Assembly (NCBI GenBank): GCA_016719755.1
Contig: JADJYM010000016.1
Span: forward strand, 496,001 to 560,000
Direction: 5' to 3'
DNA length: 64,000 bases
DNA from: Novosphingobium sp.
GTDB taxonomy: Bacteria; Pseudomonadota; Alphaproteobacteria; Sphingomonadales; Sphingomonadaceae
Part shown: positions 48,421-57,960 of the stretch, in pieces
Numbering within the stretch: the stretch's first letter is position 1
Layout: every line of letters begins with the position of its first letter
Translations under genes and position numbers: made by a program
Notes under the pieces: model-generated
Databases searched by the model: none
Told to the model about the DNA's origin: nothing
Seen by the model: only the letters and a program-made list of their open reading frames with translations

Positions 48421-49774
48421 TCTGGCGATCACCGGCTTCACGCTCGCGCTTCTGGTCGCGGGGCTGCGGCGGCCGTTCCTGTGGGTGCTGGCCTATCTCT
48501 ACATCGACATCCTGCTGCCGCAGAAGATCAGCTGGTCGCTCCTTGCCTCGCTGCCGATCTCGCTGATTGCCTTTGTGCTGGCCTTTCTTGGCTGGCTGCT
48601 GCTCGACGCAAAGGAAGACAGTCGCTTTACCCTGCGCCAGGCGCTGATCGTGGTCCTGCTGGCCTATTGCGGGATCACCACCACCATGGCGGACTTTCCC
48701 GAACCGGCGCTGGAAAAGTGGGCATGGGTCTGGAAATCGCTTGTTTTCGCGGTGTTCCTGCCGCTCACCCTGCGCACGCGGCTCAGGATCGAGGCGGCAG
48801 TGCTGGTCATGGTATTGACTGCCGGCGCGATCATCATCAGCGGCGGGATCAAGACACTGGGCGGCGGCGGCGGATACGGTACGCTGCGCCTGTTTGTCGC
48901 TGACAACGCCGGGCTCTACGAAGGCTCCACCCTGTCGATGGTTGCGGTTGCCATGATTCCGCTGGTGTGGTGGGTCGCGCGGCATTCCACGATTTTTCCG
49001 GCGGAGTGGCGGACCAGGCTTTTCGCGCTCGCGCTTACTTTCGCCTGTCTGCTGATCCCGATTGGCACCCAGACCCGCACCGGTCTGCTCTGCATCGCCC
49101 TGCTCGCGGTGCTCTCGCTGCGCAGTGTCAAGCGGCGGTTCCTCTACATCGCCATGGCCGGGGTCGTTGCCCTGGCGGCGATTCCGTTCCTGCCCGAAAG
49201 CTATACCCAGCGAATGAGCACGATCGAGAACCACAAGGCCGATCAGTCGGCCTCCACCCGCGTCGCGGTGTGGATGTGGACGCTCGATTACGTGGAGCAC
49301 AACCCCTTCGGCGGCGGGTTTGATGCTTATCGCGGCAACAAGATCAAGGTCGAGATGCGCGACGTGGAAGGCAGCGGAAACAACGTCTCGGTCGATGTCA
49401 ACGAAGCCTACGACGAATCGCGCGCCTACCATTCCAGCTATTTCGAGATGCTGGGCGAACAGGGCTGGCCGGGCCTCTCGCTGTGGCTGTGGCTGCATGC
49501 ACTGGGCCTGTGGCAGATGGAGCGGATCCGCGCCCGCTGGAGTAAGCGCACCGGCCCGGGCACCGGCTGGCAGGCACCGCTGGCCAATGCGCTGCAACAG
49601 GCGCAACTGGTCTACCTTGCCGGATCGCTGTTTGTCGGGATCGCCTTCCAGCCGTTCATCTTCATGCTGATCGGGCTGCAGTGCGGGCTGTGGAGTTACC
49701 TCAAGCGGATCGACGCGCCCAGTCGCCCGCCCGCGATCCGCCGCGCGCCAGTGCTGCGCACCGAGACGGCATGA
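48413..49774 (+). CDS. O-antigen ligase family protein, exosortase A-associated (TIGR03097-like)
   Basis: A 453-residue polytopic protein with about 11 hydrophobic segments, starting at a GTG (VLDLAITGFTLALLVAGL). The PFLWVLAYLYIDILLPQKISW opening, the large periplasmic loop with TRVAVWMWTLDYVEHNPFGGGFDAYRG and ESRAYHSSYFEMLGEQGWPGL match putative O-glycosylation ligases of exosortase-A loci; Wzy/WaaL-type catalytic Arg and His residues lie in this loop. It would polymerise or transfer glycan at the outer face of the inner membrane. Confidence 0.86.
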   Translation: MLDLAITGFTLALLVAGLRRPFLWVLAYLYIDILLPQKISWSLLASLPISLIAFVLAFLGWLLLDAKEDSRFTLRQALIVVLLAYCGITTTMADFPEPALEKWAWVWKSLVFAVFLPLTLRTRLRIEAAVLVMVLTAGAIIISGGIKTLGGGGGYGTLRLFVADNAGLYEGSTLSMVAVAMIPLVWWVARHSTIFPAEWRTRLFALALTFACLLIPIGTQTRTGLLCIALLAVLSLRSVKRRFLYIAMAGVVALAAIPFLPESYTQRMSTIENHKADQSASTRVAVWMWTLDYVEHNPFGGGFDAYRGNKIKVEMRDVEGSGNNVSVDVNEAYDESRAYHSSYFEMLGEQGWPGLSLWLWLHALGLWQMERIRARWSKRTGPGTGWQAPLANALQQAQLVYLAGSLFVGIAFQPFIFMLIGLQCGLWSYLKRIDAPSRPPAIRRAPVLRTETA

Positions 49775-50871
49775 GCGGCGCCGCGCCCCGCCACCTCGAT
49801 GCGCTGACCGGGATTCGCGGGATCGCTGCCTGGGGCGTCGTGTTGTACCACATCCGCCTCTCGCTTGTTTCCGTGCTGCCCGAGCCGGTGATCGATGCGC
49901 TGGGCAAGGGCTACCTTGCGGTCGATCTGTTCTTCATCCTTTCGGGCTTCGTGATCTGGTATAACTACGCCGCGCGGTTGCAGATGGGCGGCTGGCACGA
50001 GGCCCGGCTGTTCCTGTGGCGGCGCTTTGCCCGGGTCTGGCCGCTGCATGGCGCGATTCTCGGCGCTTTCGTTGTATTCGCAGCCATGCTGCTGGCGACA
50101 GGGCGGGACACATCGGGCTACCCGCTGGCCGAACTGCCGCTCCATATCCTGCTGATCCAGAACTGGGGCCTGACGGATGAGCTCGCCTGGAACCACCCGG
50201 CCTGGTCCATCAGCACCGAATTTGCCGCCTATCTGCTGTTCCCGCTGCTGGTCTTTGCCGCGCGGTGGGATCGGCTGTCCTCCCGTGTACTGCTGGCGCT
50301 GGCGGCGCTTCTGGCGGCGGGGCTGCACCTGCTGTTCGCGCTGACCGGGCGCGATTCGCTGGGTGCGGACATTGCACGGATGGGGCTGTGGCGCTGCCTC
50401 GCCGGATTTGTGATGGGCATGATTCTGTGTCTGCTGTGGCAGCGCTGGCGGGATGCGTGGCGTAGAGTAGCGCCCGCTGCCGCTACCGCCTGCGCCGCAA
50501 TCGTCGCGTCGGCCTGGACGCTGGACCTGCCCGAGACTGGCTGGGTTCCGGCCGCCTTCCTTACCGGTCTGCTGGCTCTTGCCCTTGGGCGCGGACCGCT
50601 GGCGCGGATCATGGGCAGCCCGGCGCTGACCTGGCTGGGCGAGATCAGCTATTCGACCTATCTGGCCCATTTCCTGCTGTTCATCCTTTACAAGATCGCA
50701 TTTGTCGATGCCTCGCTCCAGCTCGGCTGGGCAGGCCTGGCAGGCTATCTGGCGCTGGTGCTCGGCGCTTCGGCCGGGCTCTACTACGGGCTGGAAAAAC
50801 CCGCCCAGCGCTGGCTCAACCGGCACCCGCCGCGCTGGGCCCGGGCACCCGATCCGCTTCCGGCCGAGTGA
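49771..50871 (+). CDS. Acyltransferase family 3 (OafA/YrhL-like) membrane protein
   Basis: A 366-residue, ten-span membrane O-acyltransferase. Signature regions: LDALTGIRGIAAWGVVLYHI with the catalytic-region His and Arg, GYLAVDLFFILSGFVIWYNY, LWRRFARVWPLHG, and WSISTEFAAYLLFPLLV. It acetylates or acylates polysaccharide sugars using cytoplasmic acyl-CoA. Overlaps the ligase stop by ATGA, so it belongs to the exopolysaccharide operon. Confidence 0.88.
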   Translation: MSGAAPRHLDALTGIRGIAAWGVVLYHIRLSLVSVLPEPVIDALGKGYLAVDLFFILSGFVIWYNYAARLQMGGWHEARLFLWRRFARVWPLHGAILGAFVVFAAMLLATGRDTSGYPLAELPLHILLIQNWGLTDELAWNHPAWSISTEFAAYLLFPLLVFAARWDRLSSRVLLALAALLAAGLHLLFALTGRDSLGADIARMGLWRCLAGFVMGMILCLLWQRWRDAWRRVAPAAATACAAIVASAWTLDLPETGWVPAAFLTGLLALALGRGPLARIMGSPALTWLGEISYSTYLAHFLLFILYKIAFVDASLQLGWAGLAGYLALVLGASAGLYYGLEKPAQRWLNRHPPRWARAPDPLPAE

Positions 50872-50989
50872 TTCGCCGCGTCCGCGCGCAGGGGCCATCC
50901 GCCTTGCCGTAACGGCGCGCTGCACCAAGTTGCACTGACGCGCGGCTTGGGCCATGACATCGCCTTTCAAGCCATACGAGGAGAGGCGC

Positions 50990-51439
50990 ATGACTCCGCA
51001 GGAACTGCAGGCCAAGGTCGGCCAGATGATCGGGACTTCGGACTGGTTCGAGGTTACCCAGGAACGCATCAACAAGTTCGCCGAGGCGACCGGTGACTTC
51101 CAGTTCATCCACATCGACGAGGAAAAGGCCAAGCTGACCCCGTTCGGCGGGACCATCGCCCACGGATTCCTGACCCTGTCGCTGATCCCGGTGTTGAGCG
51201 CGATGACCGAAGGCGCGCGCGTCACCGATGTGAAGATGGGCGTCAACTATGGCGGCAACAAGACCCGCTTCATCTCGCCGGTCCGCGCCGGCAAGCGCGT
51301 CCGCGCCCACGTCAAGCTGCTCGATCTGGTGGAGAAGCGCCCCGGCCAGTGGCAACAGACCAACGAGTACACGATCGAGATCGAAGGCGAGGACAAGCCC
51401 GCGCTGATCGCCGAATGGGTGATGCAGTTTTTCGTTTGA
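50990..51439 (+). CDS. MaoC family (R)-enoyl-CoA hydratase-like protein
   Basis: A 149-residue hot-dog fold hydratase. The catalytic Asp/His pair is in TGDFQFIHIDEEKA and PFGGTIAHGFLTLSLIP. The ATG follows a perfect GAGGAGAG ribosome-binding site. It hydrates 2-enoyl-CoA to (R)-3-hydroxyacyl-CoA, which can feed PHA synthesis or act in oxidation. Next to a thiolase and near an intracellular PHA depolymerase. Confidence 0.87.
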   Translation: MTPQELQAKVGQMIGTSDWFEVTQERINKFAEATGDFQFIHIDEEKAKLTPFGGTIAHGFLTLSLIPVLSAMTEGARVTDVKMGVNYGGNKTRFISPVRAGKRVRAHVKLLDLVEKRPGQWQQTNEYTIEIEGEDKPALIAEWVMQFFV

Positions 51440-51493
51440 AGCCACGTCCTCCCCGGGATCCGTTCGTCCCAACAGCTATCCAAGGAACACACC

Positions 51494-52672
51494 ATGTCAC
51501 GTGACGCAGTCATCGTTGCCGCCGCCCGCACGCCGATCGGTCGGGCCTATCGCGGCGCCTTCAACGCCACTCCGGGCGCCACGCTCGGTGCGCTCAGCCT
51601 GGAAGCGGCGATTGCCCGTGCCGGGATCGAAGGCGCGGAAGTCGACGACGTGGTCTGGGGCTCGGCGCTCCAGCAGGGTGCGCAGGGCGGCAACATCGGC
51701 CGCCAGGTTGCGCTGCGCGCCGGCCTGCCGGTCACTGTCTCGGCAATGAGCATGGACCGCCAGTGCTCTTCAGGCCTGATGTCGATTGCCACGGCCAGCA
51801 AGCAGGTGGTGTTTGACCGTATGGATGTGGTTGCCGCCGGCGGGCAGGAATCGATCAGCCTGGTCCAGACCAAGGAAATGCGGGTCCAGCCTGATCCCAG
51901 CCTGATGGCGATGCATGGCGCGATCTACATGCCCATGCTGCAGACTGCCGAGATCGTCGGCAAGCGCTATGGCATCAGCCGCGATGCCTGCGACGAATAT
52001 GCCCTGCAGTCGCAGCAGCGCACCGCTGCCGCCCAGGCCGCGAACCTCTTCGCGGACGAGATCGTCCCCTGCACCGCGACCATGGCCGTCACCAACAAGG
52101 AGACCGGCGAAGTCACGATGAAGGAAGTGACCCTGGCGAAGGACGAGGGCAACCGCCCAGAAACCACGCTGGAAGGCCTCAAGTCGCTCGGTCCGGTGCT
52201 GCCGGACGGCATCGTCACCGCCGGTAACGCCAGCCAGCTGTCCGACGGTTCGGCCGCGGTGGTGGTGATGGAAGCCGCGCTTGCCGCGAAGAAGGGTCTG
52301 GCCCCGCTCGGCCGCTATGTCGGCATGGCCGTGGCGGGTACCGAACCCGACGAAATGGGCATCGGCCCGGTCTTCGCGATTCCCAAGGTGCTGAGCCGCT
52401 TCGGCGTCAGCATGGACGATGTCGGCGTGTGGGAACTGAACGAAGCCTTCGCGGTGCAGGTGCTTTACTGCCGCGACCGGCTGGGCATTCCTGATGACCG
52501 ACTGAACGTCAACGGCGGCTCGATCTCGATCGGCCACCCTTATGGCATGACCGGCGCGCGCTGCACGATTCATGCGCTGCTGGAAGGCAAGCGCCGCGGT
52601 GCGAAGTATGTGGTCGTCACCATGTGCGTCGGCGGCGGGATGGGCGCGGCCGGTCTGTTCGAGGTCCTCTGA
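51494..52672 (+). CDS. Acetyl-CoA C-acyltransferase (thiolase)
   Basis: A 392-residue thiolase. The acyl-carrying Cys91 is in [15 protein letters not shown], the second active site is [16 protein letters not shown] with its His, and the general base Cys is in [23 protein letters not shown] is also present. It splits or forms 3-ketoacyl-CoA; the neighbouring MaoC and CMD genes suggest degradation of an unusual acyl-CoA or PHA monomers. Complete, with coupling to the next gene through TGATG. Confidence 0.92.
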   Translation: MSRDAVIVAAARTPIGRAYRGAFNATPGATLGALSLEAAIARAGIEGAEVDDVVWGSALQQGAQGGNIGRQVALRAGLPVTVSAMSMDRQCSSGLMSIATASKQVVFDRMDVVAAGGQESISLVQTKEMRVQPDPSLMAMHGAIYMPMLQTAEIVGKRYGISRDACDEYALQSQQRTAAAQAANLFADEIVPCTATMAVTNKETGEVTMKEVTLAKDEGNRPETTLEGLKSLGPVLPDGIVTAGNASQLSDGSAAVVVMEAALAAKKGLAPLGRYVGMAVAGTEPDEMGIGPVFAIPKVLSRFGVSMDDVGVWELNEAFAVQVLYCRDRLGIPDDRLNVNGGSISIGHPYGMTGARCTIHALLEGKRRGAKYVVVTMCVGGGMGAAGLFEVL

Positions 52673-53235
52673 TGCGGCTCCCCGCGCCCCGGATCGCCCC
52701 GCTCGGTGACGGCGAGCTTGATCCGGCGGCGCGGGAAGCGCTTGCCGCGCTGCCGGAATATGCACGCGGTTTCAATATCTTCCGCACCATGGCTAATGCC
52801 CCGGATTCGTTCGGAGCATTTCTTGCCTGGGGCAACTACATTCTTTCGCGCAGCAACAGTCTGTCGGAGCGCCAGCGCGAACTGGCGATCCTGCGCACGG
52901 GCTTTCTGTGCGGCGCGGGCTATGAGTGGGCGCAGCACTGCGTAATCGGGCGGCAGGCCGGGCTCAACGAGGCGGAAATCGCTGCGATCAAACAGGGGGC
53001 CGGGGCGCCCGGCTGGGACCCGCTCGATGCCGCGATCCTGGCCGCCTGTGACGATCTGGTGCGAGATCATCATGTTTCTACCCCGGTGTGGCAGGCATTG
53101 GAGCCGCTGGGAGACCGTGGGCGGATGGATCTTGTCTACACGGTCGGTCAGTATACCCAGGTCTCGATGCTGCTCAATTCCTTCGGCGTGCAACTTGATC
53201 CGGGGCTGGTGCCTGATCCGGACCTTGCCCGCTAG
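52672..53235 (+). CDS. Carboxymuconolactone decarboxylase (CMD/AhpD-like) family protein
   Basis: A 187-residue all-helical protein: FNIFRTMANAPDSFGAFLAWGNYIL, LSERQRELAILRTGFLCGAGYEWAQHCVIGRQAGLNEAEIAAI with Cys, Glu and His in the family position (CGAGYEWAQH), and DLVYTVGQYTQVSMLLN. Related proteins are decarboxylases or peroxidatic thiol proteins; only one Cys of the AhpD CxxC pair is present. Overlaps the thiolase stop. Confidence 0.83.
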   Translation: MRLPAPRIAPLGDGELDPAAREALAALPEYARGFNIFRTMANAPDSFGAFLAWGNYILSRSNSLSERQRELAILRTGFLCGAGYEWAQHCVIGRQAGLNEAEIAAIKQGAGAPGWDPLDAAILAACDDLVRDHHVSTPVWQALEPLGDRGRMDLVYTVGQYTQVSMLLNSFGVQLDPGLVPDPDLAR

Positions 53236-53298
53236 GCTTGCCAAGCGCGCGGTCCGCGCGCATCCTTCGCCGCCCGGGCAGCTTGGGGGAGAGGCGCC

Positions 53299-53910
53299 AT
53301 GACCGGACAGATGGGCATTGTCGAAATCCTGGGACTTGCGGCCAGCGTCAGCCTGCTGTCGGGCTGGCGGCTCTACCTGTGCGTGCTGGCGACGGGCCTT
53401 GCCATGCATTTCGACATGTTGCCGCTGCCGGAGCATCTCGCCGCGCTGAAGGTGCTGGCCAGTCCGTGGGTAATGGGCGCTGCCGGACTGGCCGCTTTCG
53501 TCGAGTTCTTCGCCGACAAGATCGCCTGGCTCGATTCGGCCTGGGACACGCTCCACACGGTGATCCGGCCGCTTGGCGGCGCACTGCTGGCTCTCGCCGT
53601 GGTCGATCCCGCTGATCCGGCGACCCAGGCGATTGCCTTCATCCTTGGAGGCGGGGCGACGCTGCTGGCCCACGGCGGCAAGGCCAGCGCCCGCGCGGCA
53701 GTCAACACCAGCCCCGAGCCGTTCAGCAACGTGGTGGTTTCAACCGCCGAGGATGTGGTGGCTGGCGGCCTGCTGGTCCTTGCCTACACCTACCCCGCCG
53801 CCGCCGGGGTGATGGCGCTGGCGTTGCTGGCGCTGACGATCTGGCTTCTGCTGCTGGCCCGCCGGGTGCTGAAACGGATTTTCGGGGCCAGGGCCCCGGG
53901 CAAGCCTTAG
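53299..53910 (+). CDS. DUF4126 membrane protein
   Basis: A 203-residue inner-membrane protein with 4-5 hydrophobic segments. Family phrases: GWRLYLCVLATGLAMHF, FVEFFADKIAWLDSAWDTLHTVIRPLGGALLAL, HGGKASARAAVNTSPEPFSNVVVSTAEDVVAGGLL. A charged GARAPGKP end follows. Function unknown. The stop overlaps the end of the convergent depolymerase gene by 4 bases. Confidence 0.85.
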   Translation: MTGQMGIVEILGLAASVSLLSGWRLYLCVLATGLAMHFDMLPLPEHLAALKVLASPWVMGAAGLAAFVEFFADKIAWLDSAWDTLHTVIRPLGGALLALAVVDPADPATQAIAFILGGGATLLAHGGKASARAAVNTSPEPFSNVVVSTAEDVVAGGLLVLAYTYPAAAGVMALALLALTIWLLLLARRVLKRIFGARAPGKP

Positions 53911-55151
53911 GCGACCACCTTCAGCGCCGGGCGGTCGTGCCGGGCAATCCATTCCTCGAGCACCGGGGCGATCTTCTCGCGCCACTTGCTGCCGTTGAAG
54001 ATGCCGTAATGGCCAACTTCGGGGGCAAGGTGGTACTGCTTCTTCGCCGCGGCGAGGCCGGTGGCAAGATGCAGCGCAGCCTTCGTCTGGCCGATCCCGG
54101 AAATGTCATCGCGCTCACCCTCGACCGCGAGCAGTGCGGTGTCCTTGATCTTGCCAAGGTCGACCGTTCTGCCGCGATGGACGAAAGTGCCGTTCGGCAG
54201 CGAATGCTTCTGGAACACTTCCTCCACCGTCTGGAGGTAGTAGGAGGCGTTGAGATCGCAGACCGCGCGGTATTCATCGTAGAAGGCCTTGGTGGAATCG
54301 GCGCTTTCGCCGTCACCATCCACCAGGTGCTTGAACATATGGTAGTGGCTGAGCATGTGATTGCCCAGGTTCATGCTCATGAACCCGGCAAGCTGCATGA
54401 AGCCCGGATAGACCTGCCGACCCGCCCCGGGGTACTGGAGCGGGACCGTGCCGATTACCGTATGGCGGAACCATTCGATCGGACGCTGCATGGCAAGGTC
54501 ATTGACGGTGGTCGGCGCCTCGCGCGTGTCGATCGGGCCACCCATCATGGTCAGGGTTGCGGGGCGACAGGGATGCCCCCCCTCGTTCAGGATCGCCGTT
54601 GCAGCCAGTGCCGGAACCGAGGGCTGGCACACGGCAAGCATGTGGGCACCGGGGCCGATATGTTCCAGAAAGCCGATCAGGTAGTCGATATAATCGTCAA
54701 GATCGAACTCGCCTTCCTTGAGCGGGACGACCTTGGCGTCGGCCCAGTCGGTGATGAACACTTCGCAGCGTTCTATCATCCGGGCCACCGTGCCGCGCAG
54801 CAGGGTAGCGAAATGGCCGCTCATCGGTGCCACGATCAGCAGGCGCGGGGCATTCTCGGGCAGGCCCGGGTGGGTGAAGCGCAGCAGGTTGCCCCAGGGG
54901 CGGTGGACCACGATCGCCTCGGTTACCGGATGGACCGTTCCATCCACCTCGACCGTTTCGATATCGAAGGCCGGCTTGCCATAGGCCGCGCTGGCATGGG
55001 CAAACACCTCCAGTGCCGATGACATCACCGGGGCGAGACCGGTATAACCGAAGGGCATTGCCGGATTGTTCAACATCTGCGCCCCTACCGAGGCCCAGGT
55101 GCTGGCGGCGTTCATCCAGGAGCGTTGCAGTTCGTAAGCGGTATAAAGCAC
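53907..55151 (-). CDS. phaZ: Intracellular polyhydroxyalkanoate depolymerase
   Basis: A 414-residue alpha/beta-hydrolase of the PhaZ (TIGR01849-like) family. It begins VLYTAYELQRSWMNAASTWA at a GTG with GGGGAAC upstream, then FDIETVEVDGTVHPV, LIVAPMSGHFATLLRGTVARMI, VFITDWADAKVVPL, the nucleophile region LAVCQPSVPALAA, and RDDISGIGQTKAALHLA with LAPEVGHYGIFNGSKWRE supplying the acid and His. It mobilises PHA granules. A palindrome lies 67 bases upstream. Confidence 0.9.
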   Translation of the reverse strand: MLYTAYELQRSWMNAASTWASVGAQMLNNPAMPFGYTGLAPVMSSALEVFAHASAAYGKPAFDIETVEVDGTVHPVTEAIVVHRPWGNLLRFTHPGLPENAPRLLIVAPMSGHFATLLRGTVARMIERCEVFITDWADAKVVPLKEGEFDLDDYIDYLIGFLEHIGPGAHMLAVCQPSVPALAATAILNEGGHPCRPATLTMMGGPIDTREAPTTVNDLAMQRPIEWFRHTVIGTVPLQYPGAGRQVYPGFMQLAGFMSMNLGNHMLSHYHMFKHLVDGDGESADSTKAFYDEYRAVCDLNASYYLQTVEEVFQKHSLPNGTFVHRGRTVDLGKIKDTALLAVEGERDDISGIGQTKAALHLATGLAAAKKQYHLAPEVGHYGIFNGSKWREKIAPVLEEWIARHDRPALKVVA

Positions 55152-55217
55152 GATTTTGGTTCCCCGCACACCGGCCACAGCCGGTTTCCTTGGCTCTACC
55201 GTGCCGCCAAACGCGCT

Positions 55218-55234
55218 ATTGTGCAATGCACAAT
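55218..55234. promoter_or_regulatory. Palindrome upstream of phaZ
   Basis: ATTGTGC-AAT-GCACAAT, a perfect 7-bp inverted repeat with a 3-base centre, lies in the 157-bp gap between phaZ and the divergent ABC exporter. Size and AT-rich ends suit a dimeric repressor. A regulator of PHA metabolism such as PhaR is one candidate, by location only. Confidence 0.45.
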
Positions 55235-55308
55235 CTGCGCTGCGGCGCACAAGCGGGTACCGCGCATTTCCCGCTTACGCGTTCACCGGAAAGTGCTAGG
55301 GCGCGGCG

Positions 55309-57144
55309 ATGAGTTCCGAACCGGTCGGCGCAGCCCCCGCGCCCAGCTCTTCCAGCGAACCCGAAGCCAGGCCCGCGCGCACGCTCGGCCCGCTGCGGAT
55401 GATCTGGCGTGAAACAGCGAAATATCCCAAACAGGTGGGCATCGCCCTGCTGGCTCTGCTGACCACTTCCACGGCGACCATCGCGATCCCCGCGCGCTTC
55501 AAGGTGATTGTCGACCAGGCTTTCGGGCCGGGTGCCAATCCCCAAACCATCGCCAGTTCGTTTCATTACCTGCTGATGATCGTGGTGGTGCTGGGTCTGG
55601 CGACGGCGCTGCGCTTCTACTTCGTGTCGTGGCTGGGCGAGCGGGTGGTGGGCGACATCCGCTACAGCGTGCAGTCCAACCTGCTGCGCTTGCCGCCCAG
55701 CTTCTTCGAGGCGAACAGCCCGAAGGAAATTTCCTCGCGGATGACCTCGGACACGGCGGTCATCGAACAGGTGGTGGGCACCACCGTGTCGGTAGCGCTG
55801 CGCAATCTGATCACCGGGATCGGCGGCATCACCTATCTGTTCTTCCTCGCTCCGAAACTCACGGCTATCCTCGTGCTGGGCATTCCGCTGGTGATCCTGC
55901 CGATCACCTGGTTCGGGCGGCGGCTGCGCAATGTCTCGCGCACCAGCCAGGACCGGGTGGCCGACATCGGCGCGCGGACCGCCGAAGTGCTGGGCGCGAT
56001 GCGGGTGGTCCAGGCCTTCAACCAGGAAGAGCACGAACGCGCGGCCTTCAGCCGGGTGGTGGAACAGACCTTTGCTACCGCCAAGCGCCGGATCCTGATC
56101 CGCGCGGTGATGACTGCGGTGGTCATTCTGCTGGTGTTCGGCGGAATTACCATGCTGATGTGGGAAGGCGCGCTGAGCGTGGCCGAGGGCAAGGTTTCGG
56201 GCGGCACTATCGCCGCCTTCGTCTTCACCGGCGGGATCGTCGCCGGGGCCTTCGGCGCCCTGACCGAGGTCTATGGCGACCTGCTGCGCGGAGCGGGCGC
56301 TGCCAGCCGGCTCAATGAACTGCTGAACGAACGTGCCGCGATCGCCGCTCCGGCCCGCCCGCAGACCCTGCCGGAACCGGCGCGCGGCAAGCTGGCTTTC
56401 GAGAATGTCAGCTTCCGCTATCCGACACGGCTGGAAATGGCCGCCCTTGCCGATTTCACGCTGACGGTGGAGCCGGGCGAGACCGTGGCGATCGTCGGCC
56501 CCTCGGGCGCGGGCAAGTCGACCCTGTTCCAGCTGGCCGAGCGGTTTTACGATCCGCAGGCGGGGATTATCAAGCTCGATGGTGTGCCGCTGACCGCCGT
56601 TGATCCCGCCGAAGTGCGCCGCCGCATGGCGCTTGTGCCGCAGGAAGGCGTGCTGTTTGCCGCCAATGCGCGCGACAACCTGCGCTATGGTAACTGGGCG
56701 GCGGGCGACGAGCAGATCTGGGAAGCAGCGCGCGCGGCCAATGCGGAAGGCTTTCTGCGCGAACTGCCCGAGGGGCTCGACACGTTCCTTGGCGAAGGGG
56801 GGGCGCGGCTGTCGGGCGGGCAGCGCCAGCGCATCGCCATCGCTCGCGCCGTGCTGCGCGAAGCGCCGATCCTGTTGCTCGACGAGGCGACCAGCGCGCT
56901 CGATGCGGAAAGCGAGCGACTGGTGCAGGACGCGCTCGACCGCCTGATGCAAAGCCGCACCACGCTGGTTATCGCCCACCGCCTTGCCACCGTGCGCGGG
57001 GCGGACCGGATCGTGGTGATGGACAAGGGTCGGATCGTCGAGCAGGGCAAGCACGATGAATTGACCCGCGCCGGCGGGCTCTATGCGCGCCTTGCGGCCC
57101 TGCAGTTCGATGAACGCGCCTACGCCGCCGCCGGAGACCAGTGA
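55309..57144 (+). CDS. ABC exporter, fused permease and ATPase (MsbA/lipid-type)
   Basis: A 611-residue half-transporter. Six transmembrane helices occupy about residues 35-320 (with SWLGERVVGDIRYSVQSNLLRLPPSFFE). The nucleotide-binding domain has FRYPTRLEMAALADF, Walker A IVGPSGAGKSTLFQL, signature RLSGGQRQRIAIARAVL, Walker B ILLLDEATSALDAES and the H-loop VIAHRLATVRGAD. It would export a lipid or hydrophobic compound as a homodimer. Stop overlaps the uppP start. Confidence 0.9.
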   Translation: MSSEPVGAAPAPSSSSEPEARPARTLGPLRMIWRETAKYPKQVGIALLALLTTSTATIAIPARFKVIVDQAFGPGANPQTIASSFHYLLMIVVVLGLATALRFYFVSWLGERVVGDIRYSVQSNLLRLPPSFFEANSPKEISSRMTSDTAVIEQVVGTTVSVALRNLITGIGGITYLFFLAPKLTAILVLGIPLVILPITWFGRRLRNVSRTSQDRVADIGARTAEVLGAMRVVQAFNQEEHERAAFSRVVEQTFATAKRRILIRAVMTAVVILLVFGGITMLMWEGALSVAEGKVSGGTIAAFVFTGGIVAGAFGALTEVYGDLLRGAGAASRLNELLNERAAIAAPARPQTLPEPARGKLAFENVSFRYPTRLEMAALADFTLTVEPGETVAIVGPSGAGKSTLFQLAERFYDPQAGIIKLDGVPLTAVDPAEVRRRMALVPQEGVLFAANARDNLRYGNWAAGDEQIWEAARAANAEGFLRELPEGLDTFLGEGGARLSGGQRQRIAIARAVLREAPILLLDEATSALDAESERLVQDALDRLMQSRTTLVIAHRLATVRGADRIVVMDKGRIVEQGKHDELTRAGGLYARLAALQFDERAYAAAGDQ

Positions 57145-57953
57145 TGGACCCTATCGTTACCGCGATCCTGCTGGGTATTGTTGAAGGGGTGACCGAATTC
57201 ATCCCGGTTTCCTCCACCGGACACCTCGTGCTCGCCTCGGAGGTCTTCGGCTATGATGCGAAGACCTGGGCCGTGTTCAACGTGGTGATCCAGCTTGGCG
57301 CGATTCTGGCCGTGGTGGTGCAATACTGGCGCACATTCTGGGCCGTTGGCATGGGGCTGTTGCGGCTTGAGCCGATGAGCATTGCCTTCGTGCGCAACAT
57401 CCTGCTTGCCTTCCTGCCCTCGGCGGTACTCGGCCTGCTGCTCAAGGACTATATCCATATTCTGCTGGGCAGTCCCTTGGTGGTGGCCTGGGCCCTGATC
57501 CTGGGCGGCATCGCGATCCTGGCAATCGAGCGCTGGGCCAAGCCGGGAGGCCCGAGCGGCGTGGCGCAATTGCCCGCACGGCAAGCGCTGGGCGTCGGGC
57601 TGGTGCAATGCATCTCGATGATTCCGGGCGTCAGCCGCTCCGGCGCGACGATCATGGGGGCGCTGGCGATGGGGATCGAGCGGCGCACCGCAGCCGAATT
57701 CAGCTTCTTCCTTGCCATCCCGACGATGCTGGGGGCGACGACGCTGGAACTGATCGACAACCGTGCGAATCTGATGGCGGGCACCGGCCCGGTCGGCTGG
57801 ACCGAGATCGCGGTCGGCTTCGCGGTGTCGTTTGTGGTGGCATTGGCGGTGATCCGCCTGTTCGTTGCCTATGTCAGCCGCGCGGGCTTTGCACCGTTCG
57901 CCTGGTACCGGATCGTTGCGGGCGCGCTGGCGGTGGTCCTGCTGACGCGCTGA
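57144..57953 (+). CDS. uppP: Undecaprenyl-diphosphatase UppP (BacA)
   Basis: A 269-residue polytopic enzyme recycling the C55 carrier lipid. Consensus boxes: GIVEGVTEFIPVSSTGHLVLA with catalytic Glu and Ser, and MIPGVSRSGATIMGALAMGI with the Arg of the second box. ILLAFLPSAVLGLLLKDYI is also typical. It supports peptidoglycan and exopolysaccharide synthesis. The ATG overlaps the exporter stop (GTGATGG). Confidence 0.94.
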   Translation: MDPIVTAILLGIVEGVTEFIPVSSTGHLVLASEVFGYDAKTWAVFNVVIQLGAILAVVVQYWRTFWAVGMGLLRLEPMSIAFVRNILLAFLPSAVLGLLLKDYIHILLGSPLVVAWALILGGIAILAIERWAKPGGPSGVAQLPARQALGVGLVQCISMIPGVSRSGATIMGALAMGIERRTAAEFSFFLAIPTMLGATTLELIDNRANLMAGTGPVGWTEIAVGFAVSFVVALAVIRLFVAYVSRAGFAPFAWYRIVAGALAVVLLTR

Positions 57954-57960
57954 AGGCGGT

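Noticed and set aside
55216-57054. 612-residue minus-strand frame across the ABC exporter
   Set aside because: Antisense shadow of a complete exporter; compositionally biased and without motifs.
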